Shown piece after piece: positions 1 through 10,105 of a stretch of 64,000 nucleotides of DNA. Each line of letters begins with the position of its first letter. Position 1 is the first letter of the stretch. This stretch comes from Musa acuminata AAA Group. Lineage: Eukaryota; Streptophyta; Magnoliopsida; Zingiberales; Musaceae. The notes beneath the pieces were generated by a model. It saw only the letters and a program-made list of their open reading frames with translations. It was not told where the DNA came from and ran no database searches. A program made the position numbers and the translations under genes. Where the stretch lies: assembly GCF_036884655.1 (NCBI RefSeq), contig NC_088342.1:36697001-36761000 (forward strand). Reading direction: 5' to 3'.

Positions 1-1834
1 ATCATTTTGGCAACATGATCATAGCTATTCAAATGATGGTATCTAAATGTCAAAATTCATTACATCCTATCATGCCTGAGCATTAACTTCTCATTTATAT
101 TTCATGCATTATTTCATTTCATCTCATAAGGAATATCAAGAAGAGTTATTGGGTGATGAGATAAATATTTTATAAATACACGGAATTGTATAAAAATCAT
201 ATTATAAGTGTTTCATGTATTCATATTATCACATGAAGCATACAATGCAAAGAAATCATGTCATGAAGAATATCAATGTGAAAATTCAGCAAAGATCACA
301 TGATATAATCGCAAAGCATGATATAATTATGCGATATATCATGAGATGATAATTTATCATATCAATGAGGATCAATTCGTGAACACCAAATATATGATTC
401 ATGGTTTATTAAAATTCTTCTTAACAAGTTCACGATCAGGATTCATATAATTCATAATAAAGCAAATTGATGTACAATCATTACACAAGACATACAAGGC
501 AAATAAATCTTGTTATTTCTATATTATGAAATATATGATATCAAGGCTCATGATTCATTTGAAAAGATATAGCACAAAGAGCAACTTGAAACGTTCTTAT
601 CAAGATCACATTTTACAAGAAATTTTAAGTATCAAATATCAAGTAATCATCATGTTTCTTCAAAATTTGTAAGTCAAGAAGTCAAGGGAAAGTTCATGAT
701 TCAGTTAAAACAAAATATCATTCAAGTTAATTCAGAAAAAAAATCATAATCAAATTATCATTTTTGAGATTCATAACATGAATAACGTTATTACTATTTC
801 ATCAAAATCGAGAACACTAGAGATAGAAAATGATTGAAGCATTTAGCATGATTCATATTTAAAATGTATCTTATGTCATAAATACGAATCAAGCATTTGT
901 CAAATCTGAAATCATCCTCAAAATTATATTTAATAAATTCATATATGACAAGCATAGATTTATTGAAAAATTAATAAGATAGAGGATTACATTTCATTTT
1001 TATAAATTTCTATTCATGTGATTTGCTTCTTATGAGCATGCCTTTGCTTTTAAAAAGAATGTCAACATAGAAAGGTAAATTTCATAAAATAAATTATCAA
1101 GCATGATTCCATGATAACATCCTTTTAATATCTTGATATTCATTATCAAGTATGATTTCAAAAATTATGTTCAAGAGAAATCATTAAGACCAAATGCATG
1201 ATACACTCATTTATTTTCAAAATATTCATCATGTTTATTTTCATGAGATTTACAAGATTGGAAAAATAAATTCATTAATCTCAATAGGATATAAAATTCA
1301 TTTCCATTTCATACAATTGATTTCATGTGAGGGTGTTCAAGTCTTTTTGTGAAAACATGTATCATCATTTAAAATCAAAACATAAGTTTCGTCATAAAGC
1401 CGTCAAGACCAAACACATCAAAAATAAAACATCATGATATCACATCTATCATCAAAAGATTATCAAGAAATTCATACATAGATGTACATGCACCATGTCA
1501 TCTGAATATATCATAAAAATGATTAAACCAAAAATATATTAATCCAAAATGAGAGTTTCAAATTAACATTTACTTCAAAAGCTCATGCATGACATAAAAT
1601 CATCAAAATACACATGCATGGATTAATCTTAAGCATTATCACATATCATATAACTATCATCCATAATGTTGCATACATCATTCAACATTTCAAAACATAA
1701 CATACATGAAACCTTAGCAATATACTTTTCAGGATCAAATTTTTAGTTCTTCAAAGATGCTAAAAAGAAAAACATGATATAATTTTTGAAAAATATATTT
1801 TTTTTTATTCCTACTATCTAAATTAAGCACTCAT
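1..1834 (-). mobile_element. Non-coding internal region of a gag-only Copia element
   Basis: This AT-rich stretch lies downstream (minus strand) of the gag ORF at 1843-2784, where a complete Copia would carry protease, integrase and reverse transcriptase. I see no pol motif on either strand, only short AT-rich words such as ATCATGAT and AAATTCAT repeated irregularly. The same texture is found at 63150-63803, between the polypurine tract of a related LTR and its missing pol. I read it as the non-coding interior of a non-autonomous element whose 3' LTR lies left of the window. Confidence 0.5.
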
Positions 1835-1842
1835 GAAAAACT

Positions 1843-2784
1843 TCAAGTAATTTCAAAATAATTCAAGAGAGTTGAGTTACTTACCTTGTAGTCGAAGCCC
1901 GTCAAAGCCCAATTCGCCGTTTCACCTTTGGAAGTTCTTGATTCATCCTTGGTCGCCTTCCTCTTCTTTGACCTCTTCCTTCGTTCAAGTTCATTGTCTA
2001 TTTTAGATTTTTGTTTAATAAACTTATTAAGATTTAGTGTTCGAAGTTCAAGTTCATCATTGTCCTCATCACTTGAGTCATCGCTCAAGTGGTATTCATT
2101 TGTCCGGAGTTCCAAATCCTTCCTGTTCTTTGGAAGGTGATTTTGTTCATCATGTTCATCATATGCATTGTGCACCATTTCATATGTCATCAACGAACCA
2201 ATTAGTTCTTCAAGTGGTAAGTTGTTTAGGTTTTTAGCTTCTTGTATTGCAGTTACTTTTGAATCCCACTTCTTAGAAAGAGAATGCAAAATCTTGTTTA
2301 CGAGTTCAAAATCCGAAAAATATTTTCCAAGAGCTCTTAAACTATTAACGACATCCGTGAAACGGGTGTACATGTCGCCTATAGTCTCGCTTGGTTGCAT
2401 TCGAAAAAGCTCAAAATCATGCAATAAAATGTTAACTTTCGAGTCTTTGACTCTACTAGTTCCCTCGTGCGTGATTTCAAGTGTTCGCCAAATTTCAAAA
2501 GCCGTTTCACACGTAGAAATCCGATTGAACTCATTTTTGTCCAAAGCGCAAAATAAGGCATTCATAGCATTTGCGTTTAAAGAAAAATACTTCTTCTCCA
2601 AATCCGACCATTCGTTCATCGGTTTAGAGGGAAGTTGAAAACCGTTTTCAATGATATTCCATAAATCCAAATTCATAGAAATCAAGAAAACTCTCATTCG
2701 AGTTTTCCAATAAGTGTAGTCCAATCCGTTAAACAACGGTGGACGAACAACCGATAAGCCCTCTTGAAAGCCATGAAGAGTCAT
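1843..2784 (-). CDS. Ty1/Copia (SIRE-like) gag protein, intact ORF
   Basis: An open frame of 313 codons encodes a Copia-type capsid protein, which in this class packages the element RNA into virus-like particles. The N-terminus (RPPLFNGLDYTYWKTRMRVF) is the start of the UBN2/gag-polypeptide domain, and the region near residues 60-200 (NANAMNALFCALDKNEFNRI, then IGDMYTRFTDVVNSLRALGK) is the family core. The C-terminus is acidic then lysine-rich, and there is no CCHC zinc knuckle, so gag is shorter than in full elements. The ATG lies 51 bp inside the LTR, after a tRNA-Met primer site. The last 13 codons run into a strong splice donor (1884/1883), so the natural protein may be completed from another exon. 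No pol follows. The ORF has no stops, unlike the other gag copies in this window, so it may be fairly young. Confidence 0.85.
   Translation of the reverse strand: MTLHGFQEGLSVVRPPLFNGLDYTYWKTRMRVFLISMNLDLWNIIENGFQLPSKPMNEWSDLEKKYFSLNANAMNALFCALDKNEFNRISTCETAFEIWRTLEITHEGTSRVKDSKVNILLHDFELFRMQPSETIGDMYTRFTDVVNSLRALGKYFSDFELVNKILHSLSKKWDSKVTAIQEAKNLNNLPLEELIGSLMTYEMVHNAYDEHDEQNHLPKNRKDLELRTNEYHLSDDSSDEDNDELELRTLNLNKFIKQKSKIDNELERRKRSKKRKATKDESRTSKGETANWALTGFDYKVSNSTLLNYFEIT
1879..1888 (-). promoter_or_regulatory. Consensus splice donor at the end of gag
   Basis: The minus strand reads CAAG|GTAAGT, with the GT at 1884-1883. It fits the plant 5' splice consensus at every position. It falls after the codons for TGFDYK, just where the gag reading frame stops looking like gag. 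Arabidopsis Copia elements are known to make a spliced short gag RNA, so a real intron is plausible; the acceptor was not identified. Confidence 0.5.
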
Positions 2785-2820
2785 TTCTCTCGGGTGTAAA
2801 TCCGAAATGAGAAATACCGG

Positions 2821-2832
2821 GCTCTGATACCA
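2821..2832 (-). other. Primer binding site (tRNA-Met type)
   Basis: The minus strand reads TGGTATCAGAGC two bases after the LTR end. This is the usual plant retrotransposon site for the 3' end of initiator tRNA-Met. It fixes the orientation of the element and shows that the LTR at 2835-4770 is the 5' LTR. Confidence 0.85.
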
Positions 2833-2834
2833 AT

Positions 2835-4770
2835 TGTTAGGATCAAGAGCACTAAGAGGGGGGGGGGGGGTGAATTATTGCAGTAGAAAACTTTCGACGA
2901 TTAAAATCGCGTTCATACGATAAGAGCGATTTCGGTAGAAAATCCGATTCGTAAATCACTTTAACTTGTAACCAAGCAAGATGCAGTTAAAGGAAAGATA
3001 TAAAGGCAGTTTCCAGTTATGATAGAAATCAGAACGTAAACACAAACTGAAATATGATGTTCGTACGATAAAAATGATTTACGTCTAAACGTCGATTCGA
3101 AAAATGCAGAGCTTGAAACACGATCGTATATGCGCAGAAGGCAGTAAGCTTTTGAGGAGGTTTGCAGTAAAGATAAGATGCTCAGAGTAAATGCAAACCG
3201 AGATTTAGAGTGGTTCGGTCAATCTTGACCTACTCAACTTTTGGCTTCCTCCACTGACGAGGTCACTGACGTCAACTAGAGGCCTTCCTTCAAAAGGCGA
3301 AGGCCAACCACCCTTTTACAGTTTCACTCCTTTTGACAGGCTTAGGAGACAACCCTTACAGAATTTCCTTTCCTCTCTTAACAGATTAGAACTTGGAAGA
3401 AAAGAGGAAGAAGAACTTTCAACTCATACAACACTTTTGAGCTCTAAAAATCACAAAGTAAAATTATAATTTCGGTGGTTTTTGGGTGCCCTTTCAGTGC
3501 TGAAAGGGTGGGGTATTTATAGGCCCCAACCCAATTTGAATTTGGAGCTCAAAACTGTCAATTCCCGGAATTCCGGGATTTGGCGGTTGCACCGCCTAAC
3601 TGAGGCAGTGCTCGAAGACTGCGCCTCTAGGCGGTGCCACCTCCTGTCAGGGGCGGTTGCACCTCCTATCAGAGCTCGAAGACTGAGCTCAGGCGGTGCC
3701 ACCGCCTGACTGAGTCGGTTGCACCTCCTACCAGAGCTCGAAGACCGAGCTCAGGCAGTGCCACCTCCTGTCAAGGGCGGTTGCACCGCCCAGTCTCGCT
3801 CGGAGACGGAGCCCAGGCGGTGCCACCGCCTGGCTGGGGCGGTTGCACCGCCCAGTCTCACTCGGAGACTGAGCTCAGGCGGTGCCACTGCCTGGCTTGG
3901 GTGGTTCAACCACCTGGCAGAAATCAGGGTCCGAATGGGTTGATCCATTCGGCCCAATTTGGGTTTTTCAGGGGCCCAATTGCCCCAAGATTAAGTTAAT
4001 GGGATCACCTCTCATTTCCAACTTAATCATTGTGCTAACTATGATATTTCCTAAGACATTTACTGCAACTTGCTCCGGTGCGTCAATCGCTTCTTCCGGC
4101 GAGCTTCCGGTGAACTTCCGTCAATCATCCGATGAACCCTCGGTGATGCTCCTGCGGACTTTCGGCAAACTCCTGGACTTGCGAAGATCCACTTGGCGAG
4201 TTCCAACGAGCTTCTTTGGCAAGCTCATGGACTTCTCGGATTTGTTCCCGCAGAACCTCCGACGACTGTCCGAACATCCGTCGAACTCTCGAACTCCCAA
4301 TGTGATCATTGTCTTGATTCCAGCGCAACTCCTGCTGCATGTCTTTCTTCCATCATAGTTAATCCTGCACACTTAAAACAAAACTTCGATCGAGACAATT
4401 AATCCTAAGCAATTAACCAAGTTGTCCGGCATGTCATTGGTCCCTTGACGCTTCGTCCGATTCTTCGGCGCATCGTCCTCTCCTGCAGCCTATTGCCCAA
4501 TCGGCCAATTGACTCCGCAACTCCGACATCCTTGGCACAATACCCGCTCTTCTTGGCCCGATGCCCGAGTCCACGGCCCGAAGCCTTCTGTCGATACGTC
4601 GACCGATCCACCGGCCCGACGTCCAATCTTCTGACATGTTCCTCCGGCACAACATGATTTTCCTGCTTTAATTGTCTCATCCTAATCAAAGCATCCTACG
4701 TCACTCAAAATGCAGATTAAATCATAAACATATATCAAGTAGTTTCATCATCAAAATACGAGATTTAACA
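2835..4770 (-). mobile_element. 5' LTR of SIRE-like Copia family (copy A)
   Basis: On the minus strand the LTR begins TGTTAAATCTCG at 4770 and ends CCTAACA at 2835 (1,936 bp), with the canonical TG...CA ends. It is followed by a primer binding site and gag. The same sequence recurs at 21771-23379, 32505-34125, 61700-63149 and 63804-64000. It is the longest copy because of an expanded array of 62-bp units near 3560-3930. A G-run (about 2860-2871) lies near the 3' end and is found in all copies. Confidence 0.85.
3560..3930 (-). repeat. 62-bp tandem repeats with GGCGGT/ACCGCC hairpins
   Basis: Successive GAAGAC/GGAGAC landmarks occur at 3678, 3740, 3802 and 3864, a constant spacing of 62 bp, with earlier partial units. 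Each unit holds one or two short inverted repeats of the form GGCGGTgccACCGCC. The other LTR copies have the same motif (as GGCGGTaccACCGCC) in a shorter, less regular form, so the array was probably expanded in copy A. Confidence 0.8.
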
Positions 4771-5840
4771 CTTATCTCTCATGATATGATTTATTTTTGT
4801 ATAACTCCTTGTATTCATCACGCAATTAATTTTTCTTGATGAGATAAAATGAATGTGATGAAATAAAAATATGCATGAAATATGGGATGCAATATAATTT
4901 GACATTTAGTTACCATCATGATTTAAAATTCTATGATTTGTTGCTAAAATGATGTATTATAAATGTTGATTTAATATTTGGTATCATGAATACTTTAAAT
5001 GATAAATGTTTAGCATCATGATCAAAATGTTGATAAATACTTAAAAATTTTAATGTCTTAGTATCATGTATGATATAGTCATAATGATGATTGATTTATT
5101 TTTTTTTGGTATCATGCATGAAAAATGAAATGTAAAGTTTTAAAATTGTGTATGTTTTAATTTGAAACTATTATGATGCACAAAAATATTGAAAAAAGAT
5201 TGACACTTCAACTTTGTCATGATTTGAAAATTCATGTAAAGGGAAAAAGAATTACAAACATTGTATTCTTCCCTTCTTTTTGATAAATACAAAGGGGGAG
5301 AAATATTGCTAGCTCAAACATTGCAAAGGAAGCAAAAATTTGCTACCTTGCAAATTGTGTGGAGAAAGAAGTGCTCATTTGCACATCTAGCAAAATTTAC
5401 AAAGTTGCATGTTTCAAGAAGTAAGAGTTTCTTTCTTGAACATCTTAAAATTTGCTAGCTTGCATATTCTAAAATGATGCATTGCTATCTTGCTAGCTTT
5501 CTATCTTGCATTCTTTTTCAAAAACTTGTTATTTATACTTCGAAGAGAAGTAATACTTGACAAATATGCTAGCTTTATGTTGTAAAACTTGCATATCGTA
5601 AAAATTACTAGCTTGTAATCTAAAGAGAAGCAAAAATTTGCTATCTCAAGAAAAGCAAACATGCTAAACTTGCACATCTTTAATTATTGCTAGCTTGCAT
5701 AATGATAAAATTGGAAATTATGTTTATTATGCAATGACTTGAACTTGTTTGTCTAAAACACTTGATAATTGAACTTCTCTTTTTGTTTGATGACAAAGGC
5801 GGAGAAGTATGTTGATATTAAAATTCATATAAAGATTCAT
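4771..5840 (+). other. Non-coding AT-rich retrotransposon-derived stretch
   Basis: No supported gene. The plus strand has words of the spacer found between pol and the 3' LTR in SIRE-like elements, including GACAAAGGCGGAGAAG near 5793 and CAAAGGGGGAGAAAT near 5290, which resemble polypurine tracts. TTGCTAGCTTGCAT-like words recur irregularly between 5300 and 5700. It may be the tail of a plus-strand element truncated against the minus-strand reverse transcriptase at 5850. Confidence 0.35.
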
Positions 5841-5849
5841 TTGTATAAC

Positions 5850-8030
5850 AAAAAAAAATATCATTAACATAAATTATGTCGACTTTACCTTCGAAAAATT
5901 ATTTTGAATAAGAAAGGAGCTAAGTCTCTCACACCAAGCCCTAGGGGCTTGCTTCAACCAATAGAGAGCATTATATAATTTATAAACTTGGTTTGAATAA
6001 AGATTATTTTTAAATCTGGGTGGTTACTCAACATAAACTTTTTCAAACATAAAACCATTAAGAAAAGTACTTTTGACATCCAATTGAAATAATTTAAAAT
6101 TTTTAAAATATGCATAGGTAAAAGATATTCTTGTGGCTTCAAGTCTAGTAATAAGAGTGAAGGTTTCTTTATAATATATACCTTCTTCTTGGTTAAAACT
6201 TTTAGCCACTAATCTAGCATTATTTTGAATCACGATATTATATTTATCTTGCTTATTCCTAAAAACTCATTTAATGTCAATCATGAGATAATCACTAGGT
6301 CTAAAAATAAGTGTCCAAACTTTATTTCTTTCAAATTGATTTAACTCTTTGTGCATTAGAATACCCAAGAGTCATTTTTAATAGTATCATCAATGTATTT
6401 AGGCTCAATTTGAGATAAAAATGTAGCATTTATATATAAAAAATTAACAAAGAATGAGTTTGAATACCTTATGATGTATATCCAATAATTAGCTTATTAG
6501 GATGTACATATACATATTTTCATTTCTTGGGTAAGATTTCTTTAGAATAAATATATCCAAGTTACTTTAGAGAGGAGAAATCTCATTCAAATTTAATTTA
6601 CAAATTCAAAATCATCATCAAAATTATTTTTCTTAACTTTAAGAGATTAATTAAAAATATTGTAAATAGATTCCTCAATAACTAAGGATCTCTTATTAAA
6701 AACTTGATAAGTTTTAGAGATAGAGAAATATTCAAGAAAAATACATTCATCAGATTTTGAATCAAATTTTTCTAAGGCATCATTTTCATTTAAAATAAAA
6801 TATTTACATCTAATAACTCTAAAATATGAAATATTGGGTCTTCTGTTATTCCATAATTTTTAGGAAGTTTTAGATAGTTGATGTCTTATAAAAACCCTAT
6901 TCATGACATAGCATATTATGTTAATGGCTTTGGCCTGAAAGTATTTGGGTAGGCTATGTTCATTAAGAATTATTTTTGCCATCTCTTGTAAGCTCATATT
7001 CTTTCTCTCAAAAACTCTATTTTGTTATGGATTTCTTGGAGTAGAGAAATTATGGTCACACCCATTTAAATCATAAAATTCTTAAAAATTATAATTTTTA
7101 AATTCATCACCATGATCACTATAAATAGAATAAATCATAAAATCTTTTTCATTTTAACTTGTTTATAAATTTTGATAAAATATTTAAAATAATTATTTTT
7201 ATGTGCTAAGAAGTATGTCTAAGTATATCTACTATAATCATCAATAATTATAAAAACGTATTTGCTATCTCCTAGGCTTTTGATATCAATAGGTTCAAAT
7301 AAATCCATGTGAATTAGTTATAATGGTCTAGAGATATTTACTTGGTTTTTAGATTTGAAGCTACTCTTTATTTGTTTTTATAGTTAGCACACATCACAAA
7401 TTTTATTTTTAATAAATTTAATTTTAGGCATTTCTCTTACAAATTCTTTAGTTCTAATTTGTGAGATTAATTTCATACTAGCATATCCTAGTCTTCTATG
7501 TCAAAGCCATGCATCATCATTCAAAACTAAAAAACAAGTTTTATCACGAAAATCATCAAGATCAATAGTATAAACATTATCACTTCTTAAAGCAATAATC
7601 GATTTATTCTTATTTAGTATTTCTATAATGCAAGCATGAGATTCAAATTTAACATTATATCTCTTATCATAAAGTTGACTAATGCTTATTAAGTTATGTT
7701 TCAAACTATCTAATTATATTCAGTGACTTATTTCTAATTTTAAAATTTTCTAATATTTGTCATAGTAATATATTTTTCTTTTTAAGTGATTCTAACTCTT
7801 TACATTTAGTACAGGTATTGATATATAGTTATCATATTTATTTTTCAATTCATCATATTCATTAGTGAGAAAGGCATTATCATTTTTTAGCAAATTATAT
7901 TTTTTACCTATCTTTTTAAATTCATCATATAAATCATGAAATACTTCATGTAATTCATTGTATGATAAAGATGTTTCAGGAAAGTCAAATACCTCATCGT
8001 TAAAGGCCATTAAAGCATAGTTTGTCACTT
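5850..8030 (-). pseudogene. Copia (SIRE-like) pol, decayed and 3'-truncated
   Basis: The minus strand holds pieces of a Copia polyprotein in normal order. They are a spacer rich in charged residues (7792-8028), the GAG-pre-integrase segment (7501-7704, MKHNLISISQLYDKRYNVKF), a stop-ridden integrase between about 7460 and 6850, and reverse transcriptase (5954-6233, with RLVAKSFNQEEGIYYKETF and the block TRISFTYAYFKNFKLFQLDVKSTFLNG). Just beyond, at about 5855-5885, the catalytic motif reads YVND rather than YVDD. The RNase H and 3' LTR are missing; the homology stops near 5850. Many stops and frameshifts show that it is inactive. It belongs with the gag at 8110-8995 and the LTR at 9063-14982. 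Confidence 0.75.
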
Positions 8031-8109
8031 CTTCATCGTTGATTTGCTCTTTAACCTTTGACTCACTTAATTCATCTCACATTGCTTTGAGTGTTTTCTT
8101 CTTCTTTTG

Positions 8110-8995
8110 GGTTGATGACTTCTTTTTCAATTATGGACACTCATTTTTTAAGTGTCTTGGCTTTTTGCACTTATAGCATATGACTGCATCCTTCTTGGGT
8201 TTACTTTTATTCTTACCTTCTTGTCCTGTAGGATTTGTCTCATTTCTCCTTATGAACTTTTTGAATCTTCTTATAAGGAGTGTCATGTCATCATAATCAT
8301 CACTTGAGCTTTTTCTTGAGTAATCTTCTTTGGTTTTAAAGGGAATATCCTTTCTTTTGTTTGAAAGGTTTTCCTTTTCCTCATCATATGCTTTACAAGT
8401 CATTTCATAAGTCATTAAAGATCTTATGAGTTTTTTAAGAGGAAAGTTATCTAAGTCTTTAGCTTATTTTATTGTTATTACCTTTGGATCCTAACCTTTA
8501 AGAAGAGACCTTAAAATTTTACTCACTAATTTAATATTAGTATAATTTTTACTAAGAGCTTTTAAATCATTGATAACATCCATAAAACGGGTATATATGT
8601 CACCAATGAATTCGCTTGACTTCATTTTAAATAATTCATAACTATAAACTAAAAGATCAATTTTAGATTCTTTTACTTTATTTGTGCCTTCGTGAGTAAC
8701 TTATAGTATGTATCAAATATCATGGATAATATCATAAGTAGAAATTTGATTAAACTCATTCTTATCTAAAGAATAAAATAAAGTATTCATAACTTTAGCA
8801 TTTAAAGAAAGCATTCTCTTTTTAAAATCATTTCATTCATTCATCAGTCTACAAGATTTTTGAAATCCAAACTCAACAACATTCCATAAGTCAAACTCCA
8901 TAGAAAGCAAGAAAATATGTATTCATGTTTTCCGATAAGTCTAGTCCGTCACATTGAATATAGGAGGATGAGTGATGGAGTAGCCCTCTTGATTA
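8110..8995 (-). pseudogene. Copia (SIRE-like) gag, decayed
   Basis: The minus strand is homologous throughout to the intact gag at 1843-2784: a start-proximal YSITHPPIFN block, then DKNEFNQISTYD, then IGDIYTRFMDVINDLKALSK. Unlike that protein it continues into a CCHC zinc knuckle (CYKCKKPRHLKNECP near 8131-8175) that binds the genomic RNA. In-frame stops interrupt it in at least four places, so it is a pseudogene. The longest open remainder is 8131-8415. It lies between the primer site at 9048-9060 and the pol remnant, the normal order. Confidence 0.75.
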
Positions 8996-9047
8996 CTTAA
9001 AAAAGTAATTAGAGAACTCTTGGGTGTTAATCCAACTAAGAGTACCA

Positions 9048-9060
9048 GGCCCTGATACCA
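9048..9060 (-). other. Primer binding site of the decayed Copia
   Basis: The minus strand reads TGGTATCAGGGCC, one change from the tRNA-Met consensus TGGTATCAGAGCC. It sits two bases inside the LTR end at 9063. Confidence 0.7.
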
Positions 9061-9645
9061 ATTGTTAATATCGTAATAGCACTAAGAGGGAGGGTGAATT
9101 AGTACTATAGTAATTTTTTATCTGTTTTTAAAGTTCAATCATTAAATCCATATCAGAAATGTGATTAACCAAAAACACGAGTAAGGGTTGTGAGTAAAGT
9201 AAATGAGTAAGCAACAACAAATCGAAAGTAAGACAAGAAATATAAACCGATTTATAATGGTTAGGTCTCCCCAACTTAAGTCCACTCTCAATTCCTCTTC
9301 TCTTAAGGCTACCGACTTTCACTATTGATCTCATTTCCAACGATTGAAGATCAATTATCTTTATTATACCTTTTCTCTTTTTAATAGGCTTAGGAGAAAA
9401 CCTCCATACTTACTCTTTTATAAGATCTCTCATCTCCTACAACTTAGAATCACCTATAAACTCAAGGAGGAAGAGACTCAAATAATGCTCAAAGACAAAG
9501 CTACAACCTTTCACAAACTCCGAATTTAAAGCTCCATCAACCTTGGTGGAGTATTTATAGGCCCCAACAAGCTTCAAAATGGAGCCAAAATATTCAAATC
9601 CTTGAAAATTTTGGGGTGCGGGTGATATTACCACTAACAACTAGC

Positions 9646-10093
9646 TATCACGGACTTAGCTGGTTTTGCCTAAGTCGGGCGGCACTCTTGCGTGTCCGTT
9701 CACAAAGGTTAGCCTCCCCGAAATCTCCCACGGTCTCTTAGGACCCACAAAAGACAGAACGGGATAGAGAAAACGCCTCATTCGAGATCCATAAGCAAAT
9801 ATTTCCGAAAACACTTCATAGACAATGTAAATTATAAACAGACTTTACAAGCTCTGAATAGTTACACAACAAAGGGTCAAAATGGTCCATTACAGACCGA
9901 AAATCTCTCACACGTGTCCACATGACACAACCTTTTATTTACAAGCCTAAAGCGGCCACCAAACCCAACTAAAATGGGACTATTAAGCCTTCGGCTGTCC
10001 CTCTACATACTAGGCAAAGAATGAATATACCAAAAGACACGGACGTACATAAGCATTACATCAAACATCCTATTTAGAAGTTTGTCCGTGACA
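9646..10093 (-). repeat. 3' LTR of the non-autonomous element
   Basis: 448 bp, ending TATCACGG on the plus strand at 9646 and CCGTGACA at 10093. It is similar along its whole length to 13760-14205, with scattered single-base differences. It contains the inverted motif GACTTAG...CTAAGTC at its outer end. Confidence 0.85.
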
Positions 10094-10105
10094 TTCTCCC
10101 CCACT
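10094..10105 (-). other. Polypurine tract of the non-autonomous element
   Basis: The minus strand reads AGTGGGGGAGAA directly before the 3' LTR. The chromovirus at 50451-56805 has AGTGGCGGAGAA in the same position. Confidence 0.75.

Noticed and set aside
1928..2638. Plus-strand ORFs opposite gag
   Set aside because: Antisense shadows of the gag frame with low-complexity Ser/Leu translations.
2821..2832. TGGTATCAGAGC sites as parts of tRNA genes
   Set aside because: Only the 12-base primer-site complement is present at each place, adjacent to an LTR end; no cloverleaf.
3482..4402. Overlapping ORFs on both strands in the LTR
   Set aside because: Translations of the GC-rich 62-bp repeat and its flanks; no family features.
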